Of a stretch of 64,000 nt of DNA, positions 15,674-25,129 are shown one piece after another; position 1 is the first letter of the stretch, and each line of letters begins with the position of its first letter. This DNA is from Gemmata massiliana (lineage in GTDB: Bacteria; Planctomycetota; Planctomycetia; Gemmatales; Gemmataceae). The position numbers and the translations under genes were made by a program. Below the pieces are notes generated by a model. The model saw nothing but the letters and a program-made list of their open reading frames with translations, ran no database searches and was not told the DNA's origin. The DNA lies in NCBI GenBank assembly GCA_000531095.1, contig HG799463.1:602723-666722 (forward strand), in the 5' to 3' direction.

Positions 15674-16249
15674 TTATGTCCGGCGACCGGGGGGCTTCAC
15701 TTTTTCGTGGATGAGCTTCACACACTGTTCGAGGAAGTCGAAATACTCCGTCCCCGCGATCTCCTTGACCCGGCAAACGAGATGGCGCCGGCGCTCGATC
15801 AGGTCGACGCAAGTTTCCACACCGAGTTTTACCAGCGGCCCGCCCGGGGCCTGCATGTCCAGAAGTTCCTGCACCTCGTCCGGGCGCAGTTCGACCGCGC
15901 GATCGCGGTTGCGTTCCAACCACGCGACGAGTTCGGGCAACTGGGCACGTTCGTATAGAAGATCGAACGTCTCCTCGTCGGCGGCCGGCTTGCCGTGCAT
16001 GCGCGGCAACAGCCGTTCAAGTGGAAGTGTGCGCAGTTCACTCACCGTCAGACCAAGTGCGTCTGCACACTGGCTGACCGTGAGGTTCCGGAGCTGGCGC
16101 TTCGGTCCGCCTTGGAGGATCTGACGGACCGTGTGCCGGTTCAAGCGCGCGATCCGGGCGAATACTTCTTGGTTCCAGCCGCGCTCTTCGACGAGTCGCG
16201 CGATCTTGTTTGCGAGTTCGGCCCCGAGCCCCGGAGATGCCCCGTTCAT
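15674..16249 (-). CDS. helix-turn-helix (XRE-like) regulator
   Basis: The 191-residue protein has an N-terminal Cro/CI-like HTH at about residues 12-65 (IARLVEERGWNQEVFARIARLNRHTVRQIL), followed by a second helical segment (LTVSQCADALGLTVSELRTLP). The remaining helical region (about 75-185) is rich in Glu, Arg and Leu and may be a dimerisation or ligand part. The start is the ATG at 16247-16249, directly before the HTH; the frame is open upstream but that part looks non-coding. No partner gene is obvious: the Cys-rich gene upstream ends with its own terminator. Confidence 0.75.
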   Translation of the reverse strand: MNGASPGLGAELANKIARLVEERGWNQEVFARIARLNRHTVRQILQGGPKRQLRNLTVSQCADALGLTVSELRTLPLERLLPRMHGKPAADEETFDLLYERAQLPELVAWLERNRDRAVELRPDEVQELLDMQAPGGPLVKLGVETCVDLIERRRHLVCRVKEIAGTEYFDFLEQCVKLIHEKVKPPGRRT

Positions 16250-16346
16250 CCGTGCTAACCCCGTTGGCGTTTTCCGTCTCTTGGCAATACTAATGCCGGA
16301 CCGCGTTGGTGGAAGAGAAGAGTTGGTAATCGGGCGGAAAAAAGTA

Positions 16347-16379
16347 CCCGCCGGCCGCTCTAAGTGAACGGCCGGCGGG
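16347..16379 (-). terminator. intrinsic terminator of the Cys-rich gene
   Basis: A perfect 11-bp GC stem (CCCGCCGGCCG at 16347-16357, complement at 16369-16379) is followed on the minus strand by TACTTTTTT. It lies 24 bases after the stop of the Cys-rich gene. Confidence 0.85.
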
Positions 16380-16403
16380 CGCGAGATCAAAAACTGCTCA
16401 GGC

Positions 16404-16936
16404 TTAGTACGGGTTGCTGCTCCCGGCCAGGCCGCTCGCCCCGGTGACCGGGGGCAGCGGCAGCGGGATGCTCACGCCGCCCTTCGGGGGGGTCGTGGCC
16501 TTCGGGGTTTCCTTCGGGGGGGTCGTGCCCTTCGGCATTTCCTTCGGCGGAGTCGTGCCGCCCGTGGTCGGCGGGGTGACCGGCGCCGCGGGGGCCGCGC
16601 CGCACGGGTCGCAAGCCGGGGTGCAGCAGTCGTGGGACTTCTTGCTGCTCCAGCGGGCCTTCAGCTTGTCGAGCAGATTGGGCTTGGCGCCGGCGCACGG
16701 GTCACACGGCGCGGGGCCGGGGTGCAGCAGTCGTGGGACTTCTTGGGGAAGCGGGCCTTCAGCTTGTCGAGCAGGCCGACCTTGCCGCTCGCGCACGGGT
16801 CACAGGCCGGGGTTCCGCAGTTGCTGCACCCGGCGCCAGAAACCACAACCGGGGCCGGCGTCGCGGGGGCCGGTTGAGCGACCGGGTCGGCACCGGCCAG
16901 GGCTGCCGACGACATGAGTAGAAACGCGGCTGTCAC
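16404..16936 (-). pseudogene. exported Cys-rich repeat protein, broken by a frameshift
   Basis: A GTG start at 16934-16936 with GGAGG just upstream opens a signal peptide (TAAFLLMSSAALAGADP). Cys-rich repeats follow: GLLDKLKARFPKKSHDCCTP in one frame, then NLLDKLKARW...KKSHDCCTPACDPCG and a Pro/Thr/Lys-rich tail with repeated TTPPKE in the next frame, ending at 16404. The first frame ends in an early stop near 16661. Adding one base in the G/C run near 16705-16712 restores one product of about 177 residues with CDPC between the repeats. Whether the break is real or a sequencing error cannot be told here. Short Cys-rich exported proteins like this occur in Gemmataceae without a known role. Confidence 0.7.
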
Positions 16937-17233
16937 GATGGCTATCCTCCAGAACGGGTTGAGTTGCCGTGAAGAATCACTCACGTGGTTCTCGAATCGG
17001 CGGGGCGTGACGGGTTCGTGAAGTGCTTGAAGAAATTCCGTGACAAAGTGAGGCGCCGCGGGCGCGATCGCACCGCGGGCGCCGGACCACACAAAAACAG
17101 CGGATGCGCCGCGGATACCGACCGCGCCGCGCTCCACTCCAAGCGCCCCGGGCATGTTGGGGTTGCTCTCGCAGTGGACATCCGTTCTAAATACAGGGTT
17201 ATTGTTATTGCCGAACGAACCGAGGACCGATCC

Positions 17234-19012
17234 GTGGCGCGTGCAGAAAAGCAGTGGCACTTGCTCCCGTCCGACCCAACCGCGACCAACCGGCTCGCGG
17301 GGTCGGCGCGGGTGTCGTCGGTCGTGGCCCAACTCCTCATCAACCGCGGCGTGCGCGACGCGGCGGCGGCCCGCCGGTTCCTCGATACGCCGCTCGGGGG
17401 GCTACTCCCGCCGATGGCGCTACCCGGCGTGCGCGACGCGGCGGATCGCATCGCCCGCGCGATCACCGACAAGCGGCGCATCTGCATCTACGGCGATTAC
17501 GACGTGGACGGCGTGACCGGCACGTCCGTGCTACTCCGCGTTCTCAACAAACTCGGCGCAGACGTGCAGTTCCACGTGCCCCTGCGCCTGTCCGAGGGGT
17601 ACGGGCTGAACGGCGAGCGGCTCCGCGAACTTCAGCGCGCGGGCGTCTCGATGGTGGTGAGCGTGGATTGCGGGATCGCGAGCCTTGCGGAAGCACAAGT
17701 GGCGCGCGAAATCGGGCTGGAACTGATCGTCACCGACCACCACGAAATGAAGATGGGGCTAGACGGCCCGATCCTCCCACTAGCATCGGTGCTCGTTCAC
17801 CCGCGATTGCCGGCCCCCGAGCCGTACCCGTTCGGTGACCTGTCCGGCGCCGGGGTCGCGTTCAAGTTGGCGTGGGCGGTCGCACAACGCGCCACCGGGT
17901 CGGAACGAGTGCCCGCGGACCTGCGCGAGATCCTTCTCGACGCGGTCGGGCTGGCGGCCCTCGGTCTGGTCGCGGACATCGTTCCGCTTCGCGACGAGAA
18001 CCGGATCTTCGTGCGCCACGGACTAGAACGCATCCGCACGAACCCCTCCGTGGGGCTTAAAGCACTTCTCGACGCCAGTGGCGTGAAACCGGACCAGGTG
18101 CTGACGTCCGAGGACGTCGGGTTCAAACTCGCCCCCCGCTTGAACGCGGCCGGACGGTTGGGTTGCGCGAGTTTTGCCGTGGAACTGCTGACGACTACCT
18201 CAATCACCAAGGCCGTTCAACTGGCGCAGCAGCTCGAAGCGCTGAACAGTGACCGACAATCGCACGAGCGCAAATACACCCAGGCCGCGAAGGAAATGGT
18301 CGAGGAGCAGTTCGCGGACGACCCGGCCATCGTGGTCGGGTCCGAGGACTGGCACCCGGGCGTGATCGGGATTGTGGCAAGTCGACTGGTGGACTACTTT
18401 GGCAAACCGGCGCTGGTGATCGCGATGCAGCCGAACGAACCCATTGCCACCGGTTCCGGGCGGAGCGTTACCGGGTTCGCACTACACACAGCGCTCGTGG
18501 CGTGCGACGACATACTCGAAGGGCACGGGGGCCACGCGGCCGCGGCCGGTCTTAAAGTGCGCCCGGAGCGCATCCCGGCACTGCGCGAGCGGTTCAACGC
18601 TTACGTCACGGGCCATTACCCCGGCGGCGCGCCGGCGCAGCAACTCACGCTCGACGCCGAGGTGCCCCTTTCGGCCATCACGTTCGGGCTGCTAAAAGAC
18701 CTCGACAAATTGGAACCTTACGGCGCCGCGAACCCGAAGCCGAAGTTCCTCGCGGCCGGGCTAAAGGTAGAAGGCGCGCGTCTCATCGGGACAGGTGAGG
18801 TCCAGCGCCACATGGACTTCCGCGTGCGCCAGGGCGAAACGACGATCCGCTGCGTCGCGTGGGGTATGGCCGACCGTTTGGAAGAACTGATGAGCGCGAA
18901 CGGCGACTGTTGCCTGGCTTTCACGCCCAAAATCAACGAGTGGAAAGGCTACAAGAAGATCGAGCTTCAGGTGATCGACCTGAAGCCCGGAAAAACGGTA
19001 CCGCTGGTGTGA
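17234..19012 (+). CDS. recJ: single-stranded-DNA-specific exonuclease RecJ
   Basis: This 592-residue enzyme degrades single-stranded DNA 5' to 3' in recombination and mismatch or base-excision repair. The DHH phosphoesterase motifs are clear: GDYDVDGVTGT (about residues 83-93), SVDCGIAS, VTDHHEM and the DHHA1-domain signature GSGRSVTGFALHTAL...GGHAAAAG (about 410-440). A C-terminal OB-fold segment ends in IELQVIDLKP. Length is close to E. coli RecJ (577). I chose GTG 17234 because conserved sequence begins there; the open frame upstream reads through the promoter region. Confidence 0.95.
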   Translation: MARAEKQWHLLPSDPTATNRLAGSARVSSVVAQLLINRGVRDAAAARRFLDTPLGGLLPPMALPGVRDAADRIARAITDKRRICIYGDYDVDGVTGTSVLLRVLNKLGADVQFHVPLRLSEGYGLNGERLRELQRAGVSMVVSVDCGIASLAEAQVAREIGLELIVTDHHEMKMGLDGPILPLASVLVHPRLPAPEPYPFGDLSGAGVAFKLAWAVAQRATGSERVPADLREILLDAVGLAALGLVADIVPLRDENRIFVRHGLERIRTNPSVGLKALLDASGVKPDQVLTSEDVGFKLAPRLNAAGRLGCASFAVELLTTTSITKAVQLAQQLEALNSDRQSHERKYTQAAKEMVEEQFADDPAIVVGSEDWHPGVIGIVASRLVDYFGKPALVIAMQPNEPIATGSGRSVTGFALHTALVACDDILEGHGGHAAAAGLKVRPERIPALRERFNAYVTGHYPGGAPAQQLTLDAEVPLSAITFGLLKDLDKLEPYGAANPKPKFLAAGLKVEGARLIGTGEVQRHMDFRVRQGETTIRCVAWGMADRLEELMSANGDCCLAFTPKINEWKGYKKIELQVIDLKPGKTVPLV

Positions 19013-19037
19013 GATCAACGGTTTCCAGGAATCGCCT

Positions 19038-19083
19038 GTTTGTTCCCAGGGTCGCGGCGCAGACGCGCACCCTGGGAACAAAC
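19038..19083. terminator. 15-bp perfect inverted repeat between convergent genes
   Basis: GTTTGTTCCCAGGGT at 19038-19052 has its exact complement at 19069-19083, with a 16-base GC-rich loop. It sits between the converging recJ and 19131-21374 genes and probably ends both transcripts, though no T-tract follows. Two partial copies of its outer end (CGCCCCGGGAAA) follow at about 19088-19120. Confidence 0.65.
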
Positions 19084-19130
19084 CGCGACGCCCCGGGAAA
19101 CAACCCCACGCCCCGGGAAATCAACCGATC

Positions 19131-21374
19131 TCACTTGCCCTCTTTCCCATCCTTCGGCACGGGCCGAGGAAGCGGAAAGGGAGTGGTGCGCTTCTTCAGC
19201 ATTTCGATCTTCCCGCGCCAGTTGGCCAGGAACTTCTTGTAGTCCTCGCTGTTCACCGCCGCGCCCACCGCACCGACGTTCGCGCGGGCCGGGGGCGGAA
19301 CCCACGTTTCCAGATCCACCGACGCGATGTTCCACAGGGCCGCTTCGCGCACCGGGATGCTCTTGTCCGCGAGCAGCTTCCCCAACTCGTCGAGGCGCTC
19401 CGGGTCGGGCTTGGTCGGCGAGACGAACCCCCGAATCAGACGCAGGAAGCGGTCGGCCGCGTCCTCATCGTCCTTGTCCTCGCCGAGTCCCTTGCTCACG
19501 AGCACGGCCCGCAAAATCGCCGTGTTCCCGCGATCGCGGGCGACCCAAGCCGTGAGCGCGGTCACGACCGATTGCCGCACGAACCACGGCAACTCGGATT
19601 TCAACACGTCCACGAGAGTTTTGAGCATTTCGTCGCCGGGGGGTGAGTTGTCGGCGAGCGCCGCGAGGGAATAGACCGTGAGGCGCGCGACGGCTTCGCG
19701 GTCGACGACCGTCGGGGGCGGATCGAGCCGCGACTCGATGACCTGGCGCACCACGTTCCGCTCGGTCACGCGATCGGCCGTTTCGGTGAAGATGCGCGAA
19801 ATGTTCTTCTGATCGTCTCCGTCAAGGGTCGGGTTCGCAGTCGCCTCCTGCATGTTCGTGATCGGCTGCGGGTCGGCCAGCGCGCCGGAACCGGAATCCC
19901 AGACGATCTGCGTGTTCACCGCGAACTTGTCGACCGTCTTGAACCGGCGCGGGGCGGCGAACTTGGCCGCGCCGTTCAGGACCGCGACCCGGCCCTCTTG
20001 CTTCGGCGGCGCCCCACCCGCGCGGGCGTAAGTCGTACCCGGCTCGAACCACGAAATGAGTTCGACCAGCACGTCCGTTTTCTCGTCCGGCAGGGAGATG
20101 TCCCACACCTCGTTCGCAGCGCGAACCCGCACTTTCCGGCTCGCCGGATTCTTGTCCCCTTCGGGCTTCTTGCTCTTGAGGTAGATGCGCCCGCCGAGCA
20201 GCGTCAGGTCCGCGTCGAACCCGGCCGCGGGCGGGTGGAACTTCACGCGCGACTCGAACACCCGGTACGGGATCTGTTCCGGTACGTTGCCCCACAAGTA
20301 CACTTGGACCTGTTTGTCGCGTGCGCCGATCAGCACGTTCGCCTTGTACCCCGGGAGCGCCATGACCGGCGCGTTCGACACGACAATTTCGTCGCCGTCC
20401 CCCTTCACGCGGAGGCGCGACCAGACACCGGGCTTCGCCGGGTCTTGCGTGACGACGAGTGTGCGACTGGTTTCAACGCGCCCGATCTCGCGAACCGCCG
20501 TGTCGGGTGTTGAAACCGGGTCCGCGAGACCGGGTCCGGGGTCGTTAGACTTAGTAGCAGCGACTTCCCCTACAACTCCGCCCGCAGCGAGCGCGAGTGC
20601 CTCGCTCACGTCCACGACCTTCGGCTTCGGTTCAATCGGGATCGGGTCGCCCGGCTTCGCCGGCCCTTCGGGAGTTTTCGGCTTAACGGGCAGTGTTTCT
20701 TCGGGCGTCAATTGCGCGAACGAGTACCCGGGAGTCGTTTCCGGGGGCTTCGGGGGCTGGTGCGGGAGCGCCATGTACACGCCCACTGTGAGGAACGCCA
20801 GCATCGCCGCGGCGATCCCGAACAGCGCGAACCGCGCGGCCCAGGTGGTTGTGGCGGAATAGCGCTTCATACCGAGGAGCAGCGCCGCGTCCGCGTCGTC
20901 GTGCTCCCCCCGGTCGCGTTCGGGTGTGCGCACCCCGCCAACGGGCAGTTTCTTGTTCGGCCGACGGCCCGGTGTGGCAGCCGGAGCCGACTGGAGGCCG
21001 TACATCCGCCTGTGCGCACGCGGGGGAACACGGACCGGTTCCGTGAGCACGAGCGTCAGAATTTGGTGACAGGCGGCTACTTCCGCGAGGTGAACGTCCG
21101 ACGCTAGGCACGTCTCTTCGAGCTGCTTGAGCGTGTCCGAGTCGAGCGTGTTGTCCAGATATTCCGCGACCGTGTTGGGGTCGGCGGTTTCGTCGTCGGC
21201 GTCGGTGGGTACGGGCGTCTTCAGTCCGCGGCGCCGGGTGACCTTTTTGATCCGCTCGACGAGTTCACGGGCCTCGTCGCTGGCCGCCACTTTCCGACCG
21301 AGACTGCGCGTTTCGGTCGGGTTCAGTGTATCGTCTATGTAGGCCAACAGGGTGCGAAGCGTCAGGCGCGGCAT
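19131..21374 (-). CDS. large single-pass membrane protein, anti-sigma-like N-terminus
   Basis: The 747-residue protein has a cytoplasmic N-terminal region of about 200 residues. It contains two short helical modules (LLAYIDDTLNPTETRSLGRKV and VAEYLDNTLDSDTLKQLEE) that recall the repeated helices of anti-sigma-like regulators. One transmembrane helix follows at about 210-230 (FALFGIAAAMLAFLTVGVYM), then a Pro/Lys-rich linker and a large extracytoplasmic part with no domain I recognise. The C-terminal 170 residues look like HEAT-type helices (SLAALADNSPPGDEMLKTLVDVLK). It is transcribed toward recJ and divergently from the PVC heme gene. The function is unknown. Confidence 0.7.
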   Translation of the reverse strand: MPRLTLRTLLAYIDDTLNPTETRSLGRKVAASDEARELVERIKKVTRRRGLKTPVPTDADDETADPNTVAEYLDNTLDSDTLKQLEETCLASDVHLAEVAACHQILTLVLTEPVRVPPRAHRRMYGLQSAPAATPGRRPNKKLPVGGVRTPERDRGEHDDADAALLLGMKRYSATTTWAARFALFGIAAAMLAFLTVGVYMALPHQPPKPPETTPGYSFAQLTPEETLPVKPKTPEGPAKPGDPIPIEPKPKVVDVSEALALAAGGVVGEVAATKSNDPGPGLADPVSTPDTAVREIGRVETSRTLVVTQDPAKPGVWSRLRVKGDGDEIVVSNAPVMALPGYKANVLIGARDKQVQVYLWGNVPEQIPYRVFESRVKFHPPAAGFDADLTLLGGRIYLKSKKPEGDKNPASRKVRVRAANEVWDISLPDEKTDVLVELISWFEPGTTYARAGGAPPKQEGRVAVLNGAAKFAAPRRFKTVDKFAVNTQIVWDSGSGALADPQPITNMQEATANPTLDGDDQKNISRIFTETADRVTERNVVRQVIESRLDPPPTVVDREAVARLTVYSLAALADNSPPGDEMLKTLVDVLKSELPWFVRQSVVTALTAWVARDRGNTAILRAVLVSKGLGEDKDDEDAADRFLRLIRGFVSPTKPDPERLDELGKLLADKSIPVREAALWNIASVDLETWVPPPARANVGAVGAAVNSEDYKKFLANWRGKIEMLKKRTTPFPLPRPVPKDGKEGK

Positions 21375-21484
21375 AATGGCTCCTCAACAGCGGGCGCCAT
21401 AGTTAGTGGCGAACCGCGCCGCGCGTCGTGCAACATTCCGGAAAAAGATTTCGGGGCACTCCTGGAACCCAACAGGCTCAACAC

Positions 21485-24478
21485 ATGACTGTCGTCCTGC
21501 TCCTGTTGTCCGCGGTTGCCACACCACCCGCATCAGTCACCGATTTGAAACTCGCGCCAGGGTTCAGCGCGAAGCTGTTCGCAGACAATCCCATCGCGCC
21601 TGATGTTTACACGATGACCATCGACGACGCGGGCCGCGTGCTGATCGCCGGGCGCGGGTACGTGCGCGTTCTGATCGATGACAATAACGACGGTTACGCG
21701 GATCGTGCGGCTGATCTCATTGACGGGCTGAAAGACGGCCCGATGGGGCTGCTCGCGGAGGGCGATTCGCTCTTTGTGGTCGGGGACAGCGGGTTGAAGC
21801 GCTACCGCGGGTACAACGGCCGAAACAAGCTGAAGGGACCGCCGGAAACGATTCTCGCGCTGAAAGCTGCCGGGGAACACGATACCCATGCGGTGCGCCG
21901 CGGGCCAGACGGCTGGTTGTATCTCCTATGCGGGAACATGTCCGGCGTGCGGAAGTCTACCATCACCGGATCGCGCTCCCCGGTACGCGACCCGATCGCG
22001 GGCGCACTGGTCCGCATCTCGCCCGATTTCAAGAACGTGGAAGTCGTCGCAGACGGGTTCCGCAACCCGTACTCGTTCGACTTCAATCGCGACGGCGAGC
22101 CGTTCACCTACGACTCGGACAACGAGCGCTGCGTGGGTCTACCCTGGTACGAACCGTGCCGACTTTATCACCTAGTACAGGGCGGGAACTACGGCTGGCG
22201 CTCACCGCAACTCTCGCAGACGTGGCGCAAACCGCCGCACTTTCCAGATGTGGTGGCGCCGATTTGCACGCTCGGCCGCGGATCGCCCACGGGAGTTGCG
22301 TGTTACCTGCACACGCAGTTCCCGGAGAAGTACCGCGGCGGATTCTTCCTCGCGGACTGGACGTTCGGGCGCATCCACTACGTTCCACTTACTGCGAATC
22401 ACTCGACTTACACGGGCCGGCCCGAGGTCTTCGCCGAAGCGAGCGGGACGAGCGGATTCGCGCCAACCGCACTCGCGGTTCACCCCAAAACGGGCGAACT
22501 GTTCGTGAGCATCGGCGGGCGCGGCACGCGCGGCGGCGTGTATCGGATCGCGTTCGATAAGGGCGACGCGAACCCGAAGCCGCTACCCACCACGAAGCGA
22601 TCACTGGAATTCGACAAGACAAGCGCCGATCAGTGGATCAAGGACACAGAGCCAAAGTCAGAGCACGCGGCCGAAGATACGCGCAAACGCCGGCACGCCC
22701 TGGAAATGGTGGTGCGCTACCACGAGAAGATACCGCGGAGCGAAGCGCTCAACAACGCGGTGAAATCAAATCTGACTGCCACCGACCCACTGACCCGTGC
22801 TGCGGCCGCACGAGCCGCGGTCGTGCTCACGGTCCCGGTCGGTGAGGTGCCGAATACCAAGCCCCCCACCGCCGAACAACTTGCAGTCGCACTCGTGGTT
22901 GCCGCAGACGAACCCGCGTGGGCACTGAAGGTCGCGCTAGGGGTACTGGATAACACCAACGCGACGTCCGGTGAACTGATCGCCGCACTGCGGATCGTAC
23001 ACCTCGCGCACGGCGATCTCACCGCAAAAGACGCTGTGGGCACCGTATGGGAGGGGTACACGCTCCGCAACGAAATCCCGAGGGCGCTGGCCCACCAGCT
23101 ACACGACATCCTCGCCAAGCGGGTCCGCAAGTTCTCCGAAGGGCCGCGCACGGTCGACCTCGAATTCGCGCGCCTGTTCGCGATTCTGGGGGGCGAATTC
23201 GATCCCCCAGCGCGCCGGGCGACGCTCGACCGAATGAGAAAAGACAGTGATCCGATTGATGACTTTCATTACCTCATCGCGGCCGCACGCACGAGTTCCA
23301 AGACCACTTCGCAGGAAACCGGTGAACTCGCCACAGCGCTGCTCGGGCTTCAGCAGAAAGTGAAATCGCGCGGGGTGACTCTGGACCGGCACTGGCCGCT
23401 GCGATTCGACGAGATCCTGACTCGGTTCGGCGGCAACTGGCACAAGTTAAACGAAGCGGTCGTCGATCACAGGGAGTTCGGGCGCCCGGAGCACGCCGCA
23501 CTCGTCCGCCCACTCAAACTGAACGCGGACGATGCGACGAGGCGGTTCATCCTGAGCGCGGCCACAGACAAGCGCTACGCCTGGACGCCGGCGGTCGTAG
23601 AGTTGCTCGTTCGAGTGCCGCGTACAGATGTGGACCGGCTGCTACGCGATTTATGGGAGCGCCCCGGGTTGGAAGACGCGGTATTGCGCGTGTTGGCCCA
23701 CGACCCGCGCGACGCTGATTGCCCCAAGTTCATTGTCGGATTAAAGGCATTCGACCCGAGCCTCGTGCGCGCATCTGCGAACGCACTGGCCAAGCTCTCG
23801 GTTACTGGCACCAAGGAAGTATGTGTTGCCGCAATCCGCGCCCTGCGCCGGTTCCCCGATACAAAGACGGACGCCACAACGCGCACGGCCCTCTTCGCGC
23901 TGCTCCAGAAGTTCACCAGTGAGAAAATCGAACCGACCGAAAAAGCCTGGGTCGCATGGCTTGTGAAAAAGCACCCAGAAACGGCAAAAGCACTCGATGC
24001 CGGCGACGGGTTCGACACAACCGCGTGGCAGAAACGAGCCGCGAACATTGCGTGGGCCAAAGGTGACGCCGAGCGCGGGCGCGCCGCGTTTACGAAAGCG
24101 ACGTGTGCCGCGTGTCACGACGGCGGACGTGCGGTCGGGCCGTCGCTGCTCGGGATCACGAAGCGGTTCGGGCGCGACGACCTGCTCACGGCTATTCTCC
24201 AACCGAATAAGGACGTGCCCCCGCGGTACCGCCCCGTGCGCGTGACGACCACCGACGACACGAGCTACACCGGCATCATCGTGTACGAAGCAACCGACGG
24301 CGTGATCCTGCAAACCGGCGCCGACACCACCGTGCGCATCGCCGGGGCCGACATCGCGTCCAAAAAGCCGGTCGACGTGTCGCTGATGCCGGCCGGGTTG
24401 CTCGACAAGCTCACGGACGCCGAAATTGCCGACCTGCTGGCGTATCTGGGCACGCTCGCGGAACCGGTCCCGAAGTGA
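21485..24478 (+). CDS. PVC-type exported dehydrogenase-like protein with HEAT repeats and cytochrome c domain
   Basis: This 997-residue exported protein starts with a signal peptide (MTVVLLLLSAVATPPAS). Residues about 20-370 are a six-bladed propeller of the membrane-bound-dehydrogenase/glucose-sorbosone type (KLAPGFSAKLFADNP, GRVLIAGRGYVRVLIDDNNDG, FRNPYSFDFNRDGEPFTYDSD). A HEAT-like helical middle follows. The C-terminal cytochrome c domain has Cys874-Ala-Ala-Cys877-His878, a GPSLLGITKRFGRDDLLTAILQPNKDV segment and a final LADLLAYL-like helix. This architecture is abundant in planctomycetes; sugar or alcohol oxidation is the usual guess but is unproven. The ATG at 21485 was chosen because it opens the signal peptide. 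Confidence 0.9.
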   Translation: MTVVLLLLSAVATPPASVTDLKLAPGFSAKLFADNPIAPDVYTMTIDDAGRVLIAGRGYVRVLIDDNNDGYADRAADLIDGLKDGPMGLLAEGDSLFVVGDSGLKRYRGYNGRNKLKGPPETILALKAAGEHDTHAVRRGPDGWLYLLCGNMSGVRKSTITGSRSPVRDPIAGALVRISPDFKNVEVVADGFRNPYSFDFNRDGEPFTYDSDNERCVGLPWYEPCRLYHLVQGGNYGWRSPQLSQTWRKPPHFPDVVAPICTLGRGSPTGVACYLHTQFPEKYRGGFFLADWTFGRIHYVPLTANHSTYTGRPEVFAEASGTSGFAPTALAVHPKTGELFVSIGGRGTRGGVYRIAFDKGDANPKPLPTTKRSLEFDKTSADQWIKDTEPKSEHAAEDTRKRRHALEMVVRYHEKIPRSEALNNAVKSNLTATDPLTRAAAARAAVVLTVPVGEVPNTKPPTAEQLAVALVVAADEPAWALKVALGVLDNTNATSGELIAALRIVHLAHGDLTAKDAVGTVWEGYTLRNEIPRALAHQLHDILAKRVRKFSEGPRTVDLEFARLFAILGGEFDPPARRATLDRMRKDSDPIDDFHYLIAAARTSSKTTSQETGELATALLGLQQKVKSRGVTLDRHWPLRFDEILTRFGGNWHKLNEAVVDHREFGRPEHAALVRPLKLNADDATRRFILSAATDKRYAWTPAVVELLVRVPRTDVDRLLRDLWERPGLEDAVLRVLAHDPRDADCPKFIVGLKAFDPSLVRASANALAKLSVTGTKEVCVAAIRALRRFPDTKTDATTRTALFALLQKFTSEKIEPTEKAWVAWLVKKHPETAKALDAGDGFDTTAWQKRAANIAWAKGDAERGRAAFTKATCAACHDGGRAVGPSLLGITKRFGRDDLLTAILQPNKDVPPRYRPVRVTTTDDTSYTGIIVYEATDGVILQTGADTTVRIAGADIASKKPVDVSLMPAGLLDKLTDAEIADLLAYLGTLAEPVPK

Positions 24479-24483
24479 CGACT

Positions 24484-25023
24484 CTACCCCTCTCCCTGGC
24501 CACCTTCGGGCTTTTCGTCTGGGGCGGCGCGCATGCTCGTTTTACGCTCCACGACCTTGCGCACGTGGGCCAGTTCGTGAAGCGTTCCGCGCACCGCCAA
24601 CCGTGATTCCCGCACCAACACGCTCGCACCGAACAGCAGCGCGGAAGCACCCATCAACCCGAACCCGATCGGTACCCACTCCATCATCCGCCCCGCGGAC
24701 GCCGACAGTCCTACCGCGAGGCTCGCACCGACCAACAGCCCGATGGCCGTATACAGCGTAATGACTGCCGATTGCAGCATGAGCAACCGGGTAGTCAGAA
24801 ACTCGATCTGCTCGGCGATCAGAATGCGCTTCTCGACGATTTCCGGGGCCGCCGACACGTCGGGTAACCCTTCTGCTTCCGTAGCGAGGGCGCGGATGCG
24901 ATCGACCACGCGCCCGAGCCGGTTCGACGTGGACAGCACCAGCGTACCGGACGCGGAGATGAGCACCGCGGGCGTAATCATGGCCCCGAGAATTTCACCC
25001 GCGCCCAGAAACGTGATCGCCAT
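24484..25023 (-). CDS. DUF2721 family membrane protein
   Basis: This is a 179-residue protein with three probable membrane helices: about 8-30 (AGEILGAMITPAVLISASGTLVL), 80-110 (LQSAVITLYTAIGLLVGASLAV) and 120-140. The PAVLISASGTLVLSTSNRLGRVVDRIR stretch is the DUF2721 signature, and the C-terminus is a cytoplasmic charged helix. The function of the family is unknown. The ATG at 25021-25023 fits the family start. It converges on the PVC heme gene with only 5 bases between stops and diverges from the amidohydrolase gene. Confidence 0.8.
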   Translation of the reverse strand: MAITFLGAGEILGAMITPAVLISASGTLVLSTSNRLGRVVDRIRALATEAEGLPDVSAAPEIVEKRILIAEQIEFLTTRLLMLQSAVITLYTAIGLLVGASLAVGLSASAGRMMEWVPIGFGLMGASALLFGASVLVRESRLAVRGTLHELAHVRKVVERKTSMRAAPDEKPEGGQGEG

Positions 25024-25129
25024 GCGTGCCCCCTTGTGAAATTCATAGTAGTAGGCACTCCGTGCGCCGTTGCTCTCCCCTCCCCACTCGGCGACAATCA
25101 CCGGTCCCGATTTCGCCACAGGACACACC

